Assembly: GCA_023231475.1 (NCBI GenBank)
Contig: JALJEE010000556.1
Location: 48,100 to 112,099, forward strand
Direction of reading: 5' to 3'
Source: Seison nebaliae
Taxonomy: Eukaryota; Rotifera; Pararotatoria; Seisonacea; Seisonidae
DNA: 64,000 bases
Part shown: positions 37,036 through 48,811 of the stretch, one piece after another
Position numbering within the stretch: the first letter of the stretch is position 1
Layout of the letters: each line of letters starts with the position of its first letter
Position numbers and translations under genes: made by a program
Notes under the pieces: model-generated
Databases searched by the model: none
What the model saw: the letters and a program-made list of their open reading frames with translations, nothing else
What the model was told of the DNA's origin: nothing

Positions 37036-40000
37036 TTAATCAAATATAAGATGTGGGAAGAGAATGGTTCTCTTAGCATCAGCCAACCATTTTCCTACCG
37101 AATGATTTACCATCCATTGACCCCAATATGAATGTAATCGGGACATAAACACTGAAAAGCAATTTACAGTTCCCGAAAAAATTTTGTAATAACAGAGAAC
37201 TAACGATTAACAACATGTCTTGTATCCATACATAATCCGATAGCTATACGTTCTGCTGCAATTGTTGGATATTTCTTAAGAACATAATCTTGGAATATTG
37301 GTCCCACTTTTCTGGCAATTTTCTTGTTCATATAAACTCCAACACATTGAAAGTCTAAATTATTTTTATATTTTTAAGCGTAAGTATAAGATTAAAATTA
37401 ACGTCCTCTACATCGGTTATGCTGACAGACTTTGGAAGCGTCTTGGAACATGTTATCATAAATAGCTTCGAAATTTATCCATTGGTTATTCAAAGTCCAT
37501 ACAGCCCAATATTTATTTAAGAAACCGTGTAGGTCAGCTGGAAAATAGATAAAAATAGTAATTTGAATAATTTCAAGAAAACTTTGTTCATTCAAATAGT
37601 ATTCAGGAATACATATCGGTACCTCAACTTTAGAGCTTCCAAGTTTTTTGAAAATTGACAACTCTAACACTTTTCGCAAATGTACACTAATATCATCTGC
37701 ATCTTTCTTGTTAACCTTAATGCCGAAGCAATGCGAATGTGATGGACAAGTGAAGGCGTCGAGGCATGCTGCGAAGTACGGATTCAACAAATTTTTATTC
37801 GCGCTATCTTTGATAACACCGATAAGCTTATCTCTTTTGACGAAATTATGTGTGGCATAAAACTCTTTGGTGTAATGTGTAACAATTTCTTTGGTGTCTA
37901 AAAAATAGAATTATTTGTTTAAATTTTGTAAAATGTTAAAATTTCTCCAACTAATTCCTCCGTACTTCGGATTGATGCACAATTCATAAACGCCATATTC
38001 TTTTCTAATATAATCATTAAAAACTTTTTGTGGAGCACCAGTTTTTTCGAAGACATTATTGGTTATGGATCGACGGATACATTTCTTTTCCAAACCACAG
38101 AACCTGTTGCATTTTTTGGATGTCCCTAAAATTAAAATGAATATTTTCAAGAATTGGATAATAGCTTTCAAACTTAATCCATCATAAGACTTCAAGCATT
38201 TGTAAGCACCGTTTGGTTTCAACACACAATTATAATCTGACTCACAACCATTATATTTTTTGGTTGTTAATTGACCGTTTTGATCGCAGTCAAGTTTCTT
38301 CTTACAATCTGAAGTGAAAGTTGATGAACCAAGGTCCATGATACCGTAAGTTGGATGCAAGCAGCCACATTGATTTTCAGGAACAATTTTGTCTCCATCA
38401 AATAAATATCCCAGATTAACTTGACAGTGATCAAAGTTTAATCTTTCTACAATCGAACAATGTGTGGCCTTAACGTCGTCACAAGTATGACGGCATTGAC
38501 CGGGAGCCATTTCATAATAAGTATTTTTTGGGCAAATTGGTGCTAAAGAATTATAGATATCAATTAATTTGTGAATATATAAACACTAACCGCAATTTCC
38601 TTTCAATTTGTCCATTGTTCCTTGGAGAACTCCGGCTTCTGTGCACATTCTTGCAGTTTTTGCTTGATAATTGCATAAGAGATCTGTATTCGTAGTAGAC
38701 AAATGGTCGATATCAGGACTGTCAAAGAAATTGTTCAAATCAGTTGCACATAATGTTACTTCATTTGTTATAATATCAGGATGACTCTAACAAATATGAA
38801 AAGAATTAATATTTTTCAAATTTAAATTCAATCATCAATAAATTATTTAAACTGTCGCACATTCTGGGAGCGATTCGGTAATATAATGTTGACAGGCAAC
38901 CAGTAATTGTTGAGTGTTGGAACTAAAAGGTGTCATATGGTCAGGAATATGCATTCGTCTTTTTTCTAATCCATTTGCTGGACATGGGTCGATACCTGCA
39001 TCATCGACTACTTCGAATGAATTGGCACCATACCAATGTTGTTGATCCTTATCCACAGTGACACCATATGAATTGATGGCATCATTATAACCAAAATCTA
39101 ATTTAAAAAAGTTCAAATTTAAGAAAACGAACTAAATGAAGAAGAATAAAACCATCGTAATTACCGCAAAGACCAAACATACGATGTTTATATTTCTTGC
39201 CTACACCAACCACCACATTTCCGCCATCCAAATCAATCCTTAAATTCCAACCACAAATTTGATGATGGAGATCGATAGTTTTAGGTGATCTCTCCACATG
39301 AAGACCGTACTGTACACCCTCAATTGGCAAATAAGAAGGAAGTGGTATTGTATCGTCATTTAACTAAAAATACGATAATGGTTTAAATCGAACAATATTA
39401 GAATTTAACTGTAATCATTCCATCAGAAATTCGGAAATTGTATCTCAACGTTGTGACATCCAATACTTTCGTTTTAACGTCATCTCTCTTCTGTTCAATA
39501 TTGAACCAACAACTATCCTGTATATATTAAATTATGGTGAAAATGGAAAAGTTTTTATTTCCAAACTTTGTATTGCTCTTTGACAGCCGCCAAAGTATAT
39601 TTACATTCGTCATTAAATGTATATGTCATGTTATCGAATGTTTCATAAGATCCATATTTGTTCGATCTGCAAATGCTCATCTTGAACACTTTTTAATCAA
39701 ACAAATTTACATTTGGAATAAGGTCTATAAAATTGTCAAATGAAACTTGTCTTTTGAGTATTTGTTTCTCGATATTTATGGAAGTTAATCAGTTCATGGA
39801 TTGGATCCATATCGAAAACACCTTTGGCTGCATTTGCTGCTGTTAAACGAATTGTTCCTAATGTTTTCACAGTGGTTCTCATCAAATGTTCAGATTGATG
39901 TTTCAAATTGAGAGCTAGTTGGTCAAGTTGTTGCTTGGTATAATGTATATCATTAGCTCGCGCTTGCCAAAATTGGTTGTGAAGTGTAACGACGTCGGTA

Positions 40001-43000
40001 ACTGCCTTCATCATATCGAATGGACGGATCAATTCACATTGAGTTTTCAGTGCAATTCGAGCAGCGTCATGTGGCAGTTTAAGAGCTGCAGAGAAAATAT
40101 TTTCTAAGAAATGTTTTCGCTTAAAATAATATTTCATTATTGTTAAATCAATCATATTAAATAAAGGATTAGAAACCTGTTGCTCAAGTGTTTTAGCATC
40201 AACCGTCTCAACATTCGGAATATTTTCATTCAAGTTTTTAGTATCTGGGGAAAAATTGAATTAAATTGAATTAATTTCAAAGAGTATAACATTACTAACC
40301 GACGACATGTAAATTATTACCTTGATTTACTGAATAACTTTGTAAATCGTCGTCCATTTGGGTTAAGTCTACATTTGTAGCTGTTTCACGTTTGCCTAGA
40401 AAATTATGGAGCATACAGAAAAACTGACATGGTTTGTTTTCCTTTACTTCTTCTTTCTCTTCCTGTTGTACTTTTGGTGCGAAAATAGTATTGGTAAAAT
40501 AACTGAGGAAAGATAAAGCGTCTTTAGCTACTTGCTGTACAGGTTTGGTGACATAGTCTATTGTACCCAAAACTGTTCTGCCAGTACCGTCAACAACTGC
40601 TGCAACATGTTCAACTGCTACTAAAATGGCCTGTTGTGCTTCGGCTATTGGTAAATTATTTATCCAATGATCTCCATCGCATAATTGACTTTTCATTTTC
40701 TTCTTTTCGGGAGGTGACAATTTGTTTCCAGCATCCAAATCTTCCTTCATTACTTGAATATGTTGTTCTCTGATGTCTTCAGTTTCTTCTTCAAGTTCAT
40801 TTAGATTTACTTCGGTTTTTTTCAATACACAGATATATTTAGCCACAAATACTGCAGCTGCTTCATGACATGTGGATGAGGGGAAAGTCTCCTTACTAAT
40901 CTTTATACGACACACTTGTCTTGCGTGTGAACATCTACAAATAAGTTTCAAAGTAAATTAATGGAACTTTGTAAGAACTTATGAATTCTAACAATTTCTT
41001 CACATCTTTAAAAACTCGTTTGGCATAACATGGGAAATCATTTATAGAGAACGGAGGATTCTTTTGTGGTAATGGACATTCGACTATATTGGTAGATAAT
41101 TCCGGTCTACCAAAGAATGCACCTAGAATTTTTAATTCCGAATCAGCTGGACATGTGAACACAATTTCATCTTGGTCACAAACTGGTCTTGTTACTGTGT
41201 AAGGCAATTGTCCCATGGCGGCCCAACTGTAGGCTAAATCGATGGAATTTGGTAAATCATTATCTTCATCCAAAGCGTCATACAACTGATCAATTTCTTC
41301 TTCTTTCACATTAATTCCTGGAACAGCTACAGCTTCTGGAGCAATTGTTCGAACTCCTAATGTTGGATTGCAGATTAGAAGTTTCTGAATGAAAGATTTG
41401 ATGAGTATAAAATTAACCACAATCTTTCTTGGCATCTCCAAAGAATCCTTTGATACAAGTACATTCAAATCCTTCATTAGGTTGTTTAGTACATGCTGCG
41501 TTCTTACCACATTGTGTATTTAAGTTACTAGTATGAAGTGATCCATGATGGTTACATGTGTACACTTTACTACAATCAGATCCAAGTACTTGATCGCCCA
41601 CAAATATTTGGCCAACATCTTCAACGAAGCAACCACATTCTCTCATATGGACACATTCGCCTTTGAAATCGAAATAATTATCATTACAAACACATCGTTC
41701 TTGAGGAGTAGTTAAGAATGTGGGATCACATCGCTCTCCCTTTGGATCGTCGCACGTTCTTGGGCACTTTTGGTAGGCGGGCATATATGATGAATGTTTG
41801 GGACATTTCATCGCTATTTGGCACATGGAAATTTAATGAGTTTATTGAAATTATAAACATAAAAATAAAATTAACGACAGAATTGTTTACTTCTCCATGC
41901 CATGGCGACATTGGTCAATTCTGAGCATGATCTCGCTAATTCTTCTGCATGTGCACAAAACAATTCTGAGTGTTTTTCTCGAGGTCCGTTCGGGAATAAT
42001 GCAGCAATATCCATTTTACACATAGAAACTGCATCAATTATTTCTTGTGGATTTTCTTGACCACAATTGTCAAAAGCGGGAATTTGGGTCATAAAGTCGC
42101 AAATTTCATCAATGGCCGTTTTTTGAATGGGATCTAATGGAGGTGGTAAATCGAGTTCAGTCCCGCCAGTCTTACCGATAGCACAATTGACATTTGGACT
42201 AAGAGAATAAGAAAATTAATAGTTTTAATATTTTAAAACTTGTATTGATCGACAACATTTGTATCGTCATGAACTTGGAATGAATCGCCTCCAATCCAAT
42301 TTAATGGATCATAATAATCTTGTTTAACACCATTAACATCATTGTGATCATTCGATCTGTCTCCATCAGCATTACCACAGAGACCGATCATTTCACCTGC
42401 ATATTTGTCTTTATCAACCAACACATATGCTGTCATCAATTGGTTGAACAATACTTTGAATTTACAACACATATGTTCCGCTTTAATTTTTCCATTGACA
42501 TTTGCAATTATGAAATTTCCATGTTGGGTCTCTCGTTCAGTAACAAGAATTTCTTCGTGATTGAAATACTTAAAATTAAAAGAAGAAAATGAAAATTGAA
42601 TATAAAACGAAGCAAAATTAACTGTCGCTGTTCTTGAAATGCGGATATGTTCATGATGAGTACGAATGTCAACTACTTTCAATGTGGCGCCAAATTGTCC
42701 TGAAGCATCTTGGATAGAATGATCTTCAGTTTGTTTAATTTCTACGGTAAACCAACACTCATCCTAATTAACAAATAACGGGGAATATTTCAGATCGATG
42801 GAAAGAAGATAATTATTAACGGAATCTCTGGCATATCGAGCTGCTGTATATTTGCAGACACCTTGATAATGTACTTTCTCTCTGTCAAAAGTAGTAAAAT
42901 GGGGATCTCCAGTTATGGTACAAGCCAATCGATTTTCAATGACACTAATAGCACCCATATTCAAAAAACAAGGATCGGCATGTGGATTCTCAACTGGTGC

Positions 43001-45118
43001 TTCACGTATTACAGCAACATCAGTTTGAATCTTTTCGATAACATCCAAACTTAAGCATGTATATCTCACAATTAAAGTTCCACTCGAACCACCACATGGA
43101 GAATTGAACATCAATGAATTAACATAGAAATTACAGGTTTCTGAATATTCACAACGATTCGCAATAATTTCACGTGCATCCTCCGAATAACATGGAAGTT
43201 TTTTATCGATCATCGATTGAGTACATGCTCCAGTGATTGACTGTTCTCCTAATCGACCATAGAAAGCGGAATAAATGTGAATTCCATAATATCGAGGACA
43301 TGATAATCGGATTCTGGTATTATCACAAATTTCTCCGGTTGTCGTGAAATGATCTTCCTCTGAATCTTCTAACAGATCAGATACAAATTGGTGCAATTTC
43401 CCCAAACGATGTTCATCGTCTACTTCATTCATTAACTTCGGGAAATTGAACCAAGTGTATTGATTATAATCTCCAGTAGTAATAGCTTTAATGTCAGTTA
43501 TTTGATTTTGACAAATACGATGAGGATCACCAATGTATCCTACTTGACATACACATCCATAACGTCCAGCTGCATCTCGTTGACATTTCGTATTGAAACC
43601 GCATTTTTTCGGATTCTCTAGAATATCAATTTGTCCCGGACCAGAACACACGGCAATTTCTTTACATCCATCTAAAACAACATAATCTCCCAACTGTCAA
43701 AGAGGATAATAAATGTGAATTTTAAAAAATAATAAAAAGAAACAGATAATTCTCCTAAAGACTCATGCAAGCAACCGCATTGACTTTCCTTCACACATCT
43801 TCCATCATGGAAATATTCGTTCGGTGGACAGACACAACCTTCTCGTGGTTTCTTTGCGACGTCAGAACATTTAACTCCTTCCTTATCATAACAAGTTTTC
43901 AGACATCCAGTGATTCTCGGTTTATATATCATATTTGGTCGGGGACATTCATATGCTGAGAGGAAATTGTATAAAACATATTTTTTAAGAAATTCAAACG
44001 ACAAAAAGTTGATGATCTCCATGCAACATCCACATTGTATTTATTCATACAATGATTGCCTAATAAGCTGACATATGTGCAAACGTAACCCATTCGAACA
44101 TCATCATCAGCATTTTCAGGTTGAATCAATAAATCATCATAACAATCTAATAAGTATGTGTTTGCAAAATTGACATCATTTTGATCCTGATTTTAGGAAT
44201 AAATTAATTTTATGAAGAATATTCAAAATTCGAACTTTCAAACAACTATCGAGGAAAGCAGTGTTCTGCTTCAAAATGTCACACATTCCTTTCAATCGAG
44301 CTACTTCATCTGGATGAATGACTGGGTTCTGAACCATACCACCTTCACTTCTTACTTCCAAACCTCGACTAACACATCGTTGGATATTTGTGTCATCAAA
44401 TACCTCAAAACTGTGACCGCCTGGCCAATGATTGGGAATAAGTGAAGGAACTAAATTTCCATTGCGATCATTATGATCATTGGCTTTATTACCTATAATT
44501 AGAGAAGTATATTGAAAAGAGATGACACTATCAATCTCATTATAAATGAAAACCGTCATAATTACCACAAAGACCAGTTGTTTTGTTACCTTTCCATCGA
44601 TCGCAAAGTTCAATTTTAACAGCCAAACGTTCGACGTTCTGGTAAATGTACACGCCCCAACCACAATTCGTATTGTAGATCTTTCTCACATTATTTCCGT
44701 TCGCTTCACCCACAACTTGTTCGAAGTCGAATGGATAAGCGATCGATTTGTCACCGACAGTTACTTGATTAAAATTATTGATATCAACACGCATACGAGC
44801 ATAATTTGTGATGATATCCAAAATGACTAATGATGAAGGTTTAATATCTTTATCAAAAGGACCCCATCGATCATCTGACATACTCTTCGAATCGATAGCA
44901 AAGTAACATGGATCCTCATTATCTCTCAAAGCGAATAAAGTGTATTTGCATTTTCCTTGAAAATCGTTTCTACTTCTATCGAATGTTGTAATATGAGGAT
45001 CACCTTTCGCTTCACAGTAACTGTAGCCTGCACAAGTTAATGTTTCGGATGATGATGCTGGATGCGAATATGTGTCGTGAACACATGAAGCTATAAAAAG
45101 AATTAGGAAGAACTTCAT
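37036..45118 (-). CDS. Large secreted vWD-C8-TIL protein with SUEL (galactose-lectin) domains
   Basis: The 5' end is ATG 45118, with a signal peptide (MKFFLILFIASC). Three von Willebrand D units are seen. Unit 1 (AKGDPHITTFDRS, GLCGNYDG) is followed by C8 and a TIL-type Cys domain around 43780-43950. Unit 2 (ITGDPHFTTFDRE, GLCGNADGDRSNDHND) is followed by C8 around 41890-42080 and TIL around 41640-41820. Unit 3 (ETFDNMTYTF, GLCGNYDG) has C8 near 38850-39000 and TIL near 38330-38520. Between units are lectin-like domains of the SUEL/rhamnose type with IHIYSAFYGR and SPCGG motifs (about 43080-43330) and LKILGAFFGR (about 41000-41180). A charged helical linker lies at 39750-40900. The C-terminus has three related Cys modules and a final exon ending at 37036. 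vWD proteins form disulfide-linked matrices (mucin, zonadhesin, hemolectin). The exact family is unknown. Introns are about 45-60 nt. Confidence 0.82.
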
Positions 45119-45552
45119 TCCTAAATACTTAAAATAAGCGATATAATATTTTCAATTTCCTTCCTGTCTTTTATAGTAATCACTTCCATAGGTGACATCC
45201 GATTGCAAGTAGTTCTCATCACAAATACTTCATAATTTTTGGAGTATCGTATTATGTTATTGAATATTAGTGAAGTATCAATGTCATATTTCTTCCTATG
45301 ATCATCACTCGTTTATTACTACTCAACTTCAACAATAATTAAATTTTCCTCTTGAAAGATTATGTCGCATCAAATTTGTTGTGAAATGCTCCAATTTTTC
45401 AAATCAACAAAAAAATAATTTTATTTCAAAGAAAACTTTCAAATGATAATAAATGTAATATTTCAACATCTTTCATATTATCATTATCATTTAGATGATG
45501 ATTATGTTATGAACAACAAAATTAATTTGAATTAAATGAAAACAATTTGATT
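45119..45552 (-). other. SELENON 3' UTR / vWD gene promoter, with an AT-rich hairpin
   Basis: This is the only space for a selenocysteine insertion element if SELENON is translated past UGA. At 45441-45491 (minus strand) there is a 10-bp perfect stem (AAATGATAAT with ATTATCATTT) enclosing a second 5-bp stem. I could not align it to the canonical SECIS core (AUGA opposite GA, unpaired AA in the apical loop), so it is not called as a SECIS. Confidence 0.3.
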
Positions 45553-47328
45553 TTACAAATTATTCATTAGAAACGATTCATATGCATTGGAAAACATACA
45601 TTGTTCTTCAACGATAACCTCGTCATTCGTTTTCTCTAATAAATCATTGGCATTGATCTTAGAGATGATCTCTCCATCCATTCCAATCACATATGACATA
45701 ACTGGAAATTTATATTCGTTTAATGAATTGTTTGCTACTAATTTGACTAATTCGCTTTCAGTTGTCGACTTTAGAATATCTTTCAAATCAGCAACCAAAG
45801 ACCATGAGGATATGAAATCGGATTTCAATAATTTGACGGTGGAAGAACATTGAAGAACGGTTTTCCTCAACGTTCTTCCCGAACCTCAGCAACTCTGATC
45901 ATCTAAACTTCCCCACAATAAAAGACTGTGAATTGGTAATTTCTTCTCGATCGACATTTCTACTGCTTTCTTTATATCATAATATTCAACCTTAAAATTA
46001 TTAAAATTTATTATAAAATAATCAAAATTACGAAAAACTTCTTTAAAAGGAAACATTGCCCGTTCCAAAACTTTCAAAATAATTTCTTCGAGTTTTTCCG
46101 AAATTATTTCAGATTTTTCACAGGAAAACAATTTCATATTATTTGAATAACCGATATCGACTTCCCCATTCTCCTCGTCATTCATCCATTCCATATCTGC
46201 CAATTGGATTTAGAAAGAAAATGAGAATACAAGAATACTAACCAATATTCAATTGTTTCTTCGTTGGAAGATAGAGATAGAATGATTGAATTAACCATTT
46301 ATCATTTATGTTTCTCCTCTCAAATTTCAGATGTCCGATGAACATTGCCGGTGTGAAATAGAATTCATATAATTCCAATGGATTTAATTGAAATTCCATA
46401 TGACATCGAAAGGAAATTATCAAATATTCCTTTCTATCCTCAAATGATGACTCAATTGAACTAATTGTATATTTTGTGCCTTTAGGAGTAAATCTTCCAT
46501 AAAGATGGACATTCGGATGAAAGGCAGATAGTAAATGATAAATCAGATATTCTTTCTCGTCATTTAATTTTTTTGGATAATGTCTATTATCTGAATAACT
46601 TTTTTCTAATTAAAAACTGATTTTATATTTAATGAGACTAACCTATTCGTATCATCTTCAAATAAAGTGTGCACTTTTAATAAGTCATGTTTAATCGATT
46701 GAACTGATCTTTCGTTCAATGAAAGGGAATTGATGAAAACGGAAGAGAAAATATCTTTTTTTATTCTCATCGATTTCTTGTATGATTCCTTCCAACCAAG
46801 TAAACCGATTAGAGAGTTATTCGCATTCACATAATTAAAATCGCGAGTCATTGTCGTCAAGTCGATGGGAGTATAATCAGTTTGTAAGAATATTCCATTT
46901 TCATTATCTCCTGTATCGATGGAATTGAAGGAACCGATCATAAATCGTTCGATGAATTCTAATTCATTTCTTATCGATTTCTTTACCAATAATAATCGAT
47001 ACAAATCATTATTGTCCGCATTGAAATATTGAATGAATTGAAATTCTTTCATGTCAACCAATCCATCTTTATTTACATCGATTCTTTCAAATATTCTTTT
47101 CTGATGTATATTATCATTAATTGAATGATAATTATCTTCTTCATTCGATGGAGTTCTTCTCAATTCTTCTGTTTTCCATAATGAATGAATTCTTTCACAT
47201 CGGTTGATAAATTGACAAAATGAAATTTTTTCATTCCCATAACAAATGAACCATTTGATGGTTCTTTTATTCTTCACTACTAATTGGATGAGTATTCCAA
47301 TTAGTAGAATGAATAAATATTTTTTCAT
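45553..47328 (-). CDS. SELENON: Selenoprotein N with in-frame UGA (selenocysteine) codon
   Basis: Exons 46643-47328, 46243-46583 and 45553-46196 total 1671 nt, giving 556 residues including Sec, the usual SELENON size. The N-terminus is a hydrophobic anchor (MKKYLFILLIGILIQLVV) as expected for an ER membrane glycoprotein. An EF-hand loop lies at residues 84-95 (DVNKDGLVDMKE). The redox centre reads LLWGSLDDQSC-UGA-GSGRTLRKTV. The UGA replaces the selenocysteine of the family SCUG motif, and the downstream 110 residues remain homologous (FISSWSLV, INANDLLE). This strongly supports readthrough as selenocysteine rather than truncation. SELENON acts in ER calcium and redox homeostasis with SERCA. 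The downstream gene is the vWD protein on the same strand. Confidence 0.92.
45886..45888 (-). other. SELENON: Selenocysteine UGA codon (residue 446 of SELENON)
   Basis: TGC TGA GGT TCG GGA on the minus strand encodes C-U-G-S-G, the catalytic motif of the family. The frame is open for about 445 codons before it and 110 codons after it. Confidence 0.9.
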
Positions 47329-47456
47329 TTTAATATATCTCCATACAAAATCACATCCAATATGACAAAATTAACAAAGTTTATTTGATAAAAAGAAATT
47401 CTTTCGAATAAGAAACAAAATACGTTCTTCTCATGAGAACGATAACAGTTGTCTAT

Positions 47457-47870
47457 TTACTTTGAGGCGATTTGTGGATTCTTTAGAACGATGATAACTG
47501 AATCACCTCTTAAGAACATTTTGGGAATAAACCGATCTTTGTTTATCGGTTTCGATTTCTTTTTACCTTTACCTGTTCTTGACGTTTCCGTCCACATTTC
47601 CGTCACATTCTCCAAAACCATATTACAATGACGATCGAATGCTTTCACTCGTCCCAACAACTTTCGATTATTTCGACAATTTATCAAAATTTGGGAGCCG
47701 CTCTTTACACTCTGCATCAATAATGAAAGTGGACCTGTATTGAATTCTTCTTCTTCTCTTTGTTCCAATTCCTCTTGTGTCAATTCTGATTTTGGTTTTG
47801 CTCTAAAATTTACGTGACCATTTTAAAATGCTGAAAGAAAAACTTATATTACTAACAATAATGAAGACAT
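47457..47870 (-). CDS. SNRPD2: Small nuclear ribonucleoprotein Sm D2
   Basis: A core component of the heptameric Sm ring on U1, U2, U4 and U5 snRNAs. Exon 1 is 14 nt (47857-47870, ATGTCTTCATTATT), followed by a 54-nt intron and exon 2 (47457-47802). The joined CDS is 360 nt, 119 aa, starting [19 protein letters not shown], which aligns with the family start (KPKSE, then T-EEL). The Sm1 and Sm2 motifs include VLINCRNN-like [19 protein letters not shown] and [15 protein letters not shown]. Near-perfect conservation and full length leave little doubt. The divergent neighbour is RB1CC1, 0.9 kb away. Confidence 0.97.
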
Positions 47871-48811
47871 ATCTCTTTCGTCTAATTAATCACGATTGAT
47901 TGAAAATGGAGTAGAAGTAAATTGAAAATATTTCGAATTTCTGACAAATTTTCTGAAGCTTAAAATTTAAGCCAGAATTAAATTTTAAATAATTTCAACA
48001 TTTCAAAATCGAACAATTCCTTATGAAATGATTTTATTGTCGCCCATTAATAAACAAAAAAATTTTATTTATTTACATCGTCTCCTCTTATAAGGAATTC
48101 AATTTGTTCTGTTCCGAAAAATCTCATCTTCATTTGAAAGAAATAAACTCTTTTCGAATTGTAATTTATGTTTCTCCTAATTCTCTCTTAATTCGCCTGC
48201 AATGCGAATTCATGTACTTTTATAATAAAATTTTTTGAAGTAATGAGGAAACTGTGTAAGATTAAGTAAAGATTTCAAGAAAGTTTTTTTTACGACTGTT
48301 TTTATTAAGTTGAAATTTTGGAGAGCTAAATGGTTAAATCTCTTTCATTTCCATACTTGTAATTGGAAAATGTAGAATTATTTTATTATATTTTCACTTA
48401 ATCCACTTATTAAGTGCTTGTAATGAATGAAAATTGATAATTTCGATGCGTTTTCACAATCAGTATAGTCAGCATAATCATTGAAATTGTAAATGTGAAA
48501 ATATTTTAATAGATATTACTTAAGGAACAAATTTACGTGTCAATGGAAACATGTAATAAATTACGTTTAGGTTAAGATGACTCATGTCCTTTTTTAGTTG
48601 GGAAATGATAATAATAATGTGAGAAAGTTGTGAAATGAAAGGGGAGTTGAGAACGAATAAATTATACAAAATTAAAATTTCATTAAATTATTTTGCTTCT
48701 TTTGTTGTTGTTGAATTGACATTTTTTTTTACTTAACTAATTATCCTTAGATAATCGGTGTTTAAGTAATTGTCTTTATTATCAAATCGTTGAAAACGAA
48801 TCGATAATAAT
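47871..48811. promoter_or_regulatory. Divergent intergenic region between SNRPD2 and RB1CC1
   Basis: 940 bp of AT-rich DNA without ORFs, between two genes transcribed in opposite directions, so it must contain both promoters. I see no specific regulatory motif. Confidence 0.5.

Noticed and set aside
45441-45491. Hairpin considered as a SECIS element
   Set aside because: Strong stem but no AUGA/GA quartet and no apical AA in the expected place; reported only as a weak structure.
45553-45870. Separate 105-aa protein after the UGA
   Set aside because: Its sequence continues SELENON homology from the preceding exon; it is the post-Sec C-terminus, not a gene.
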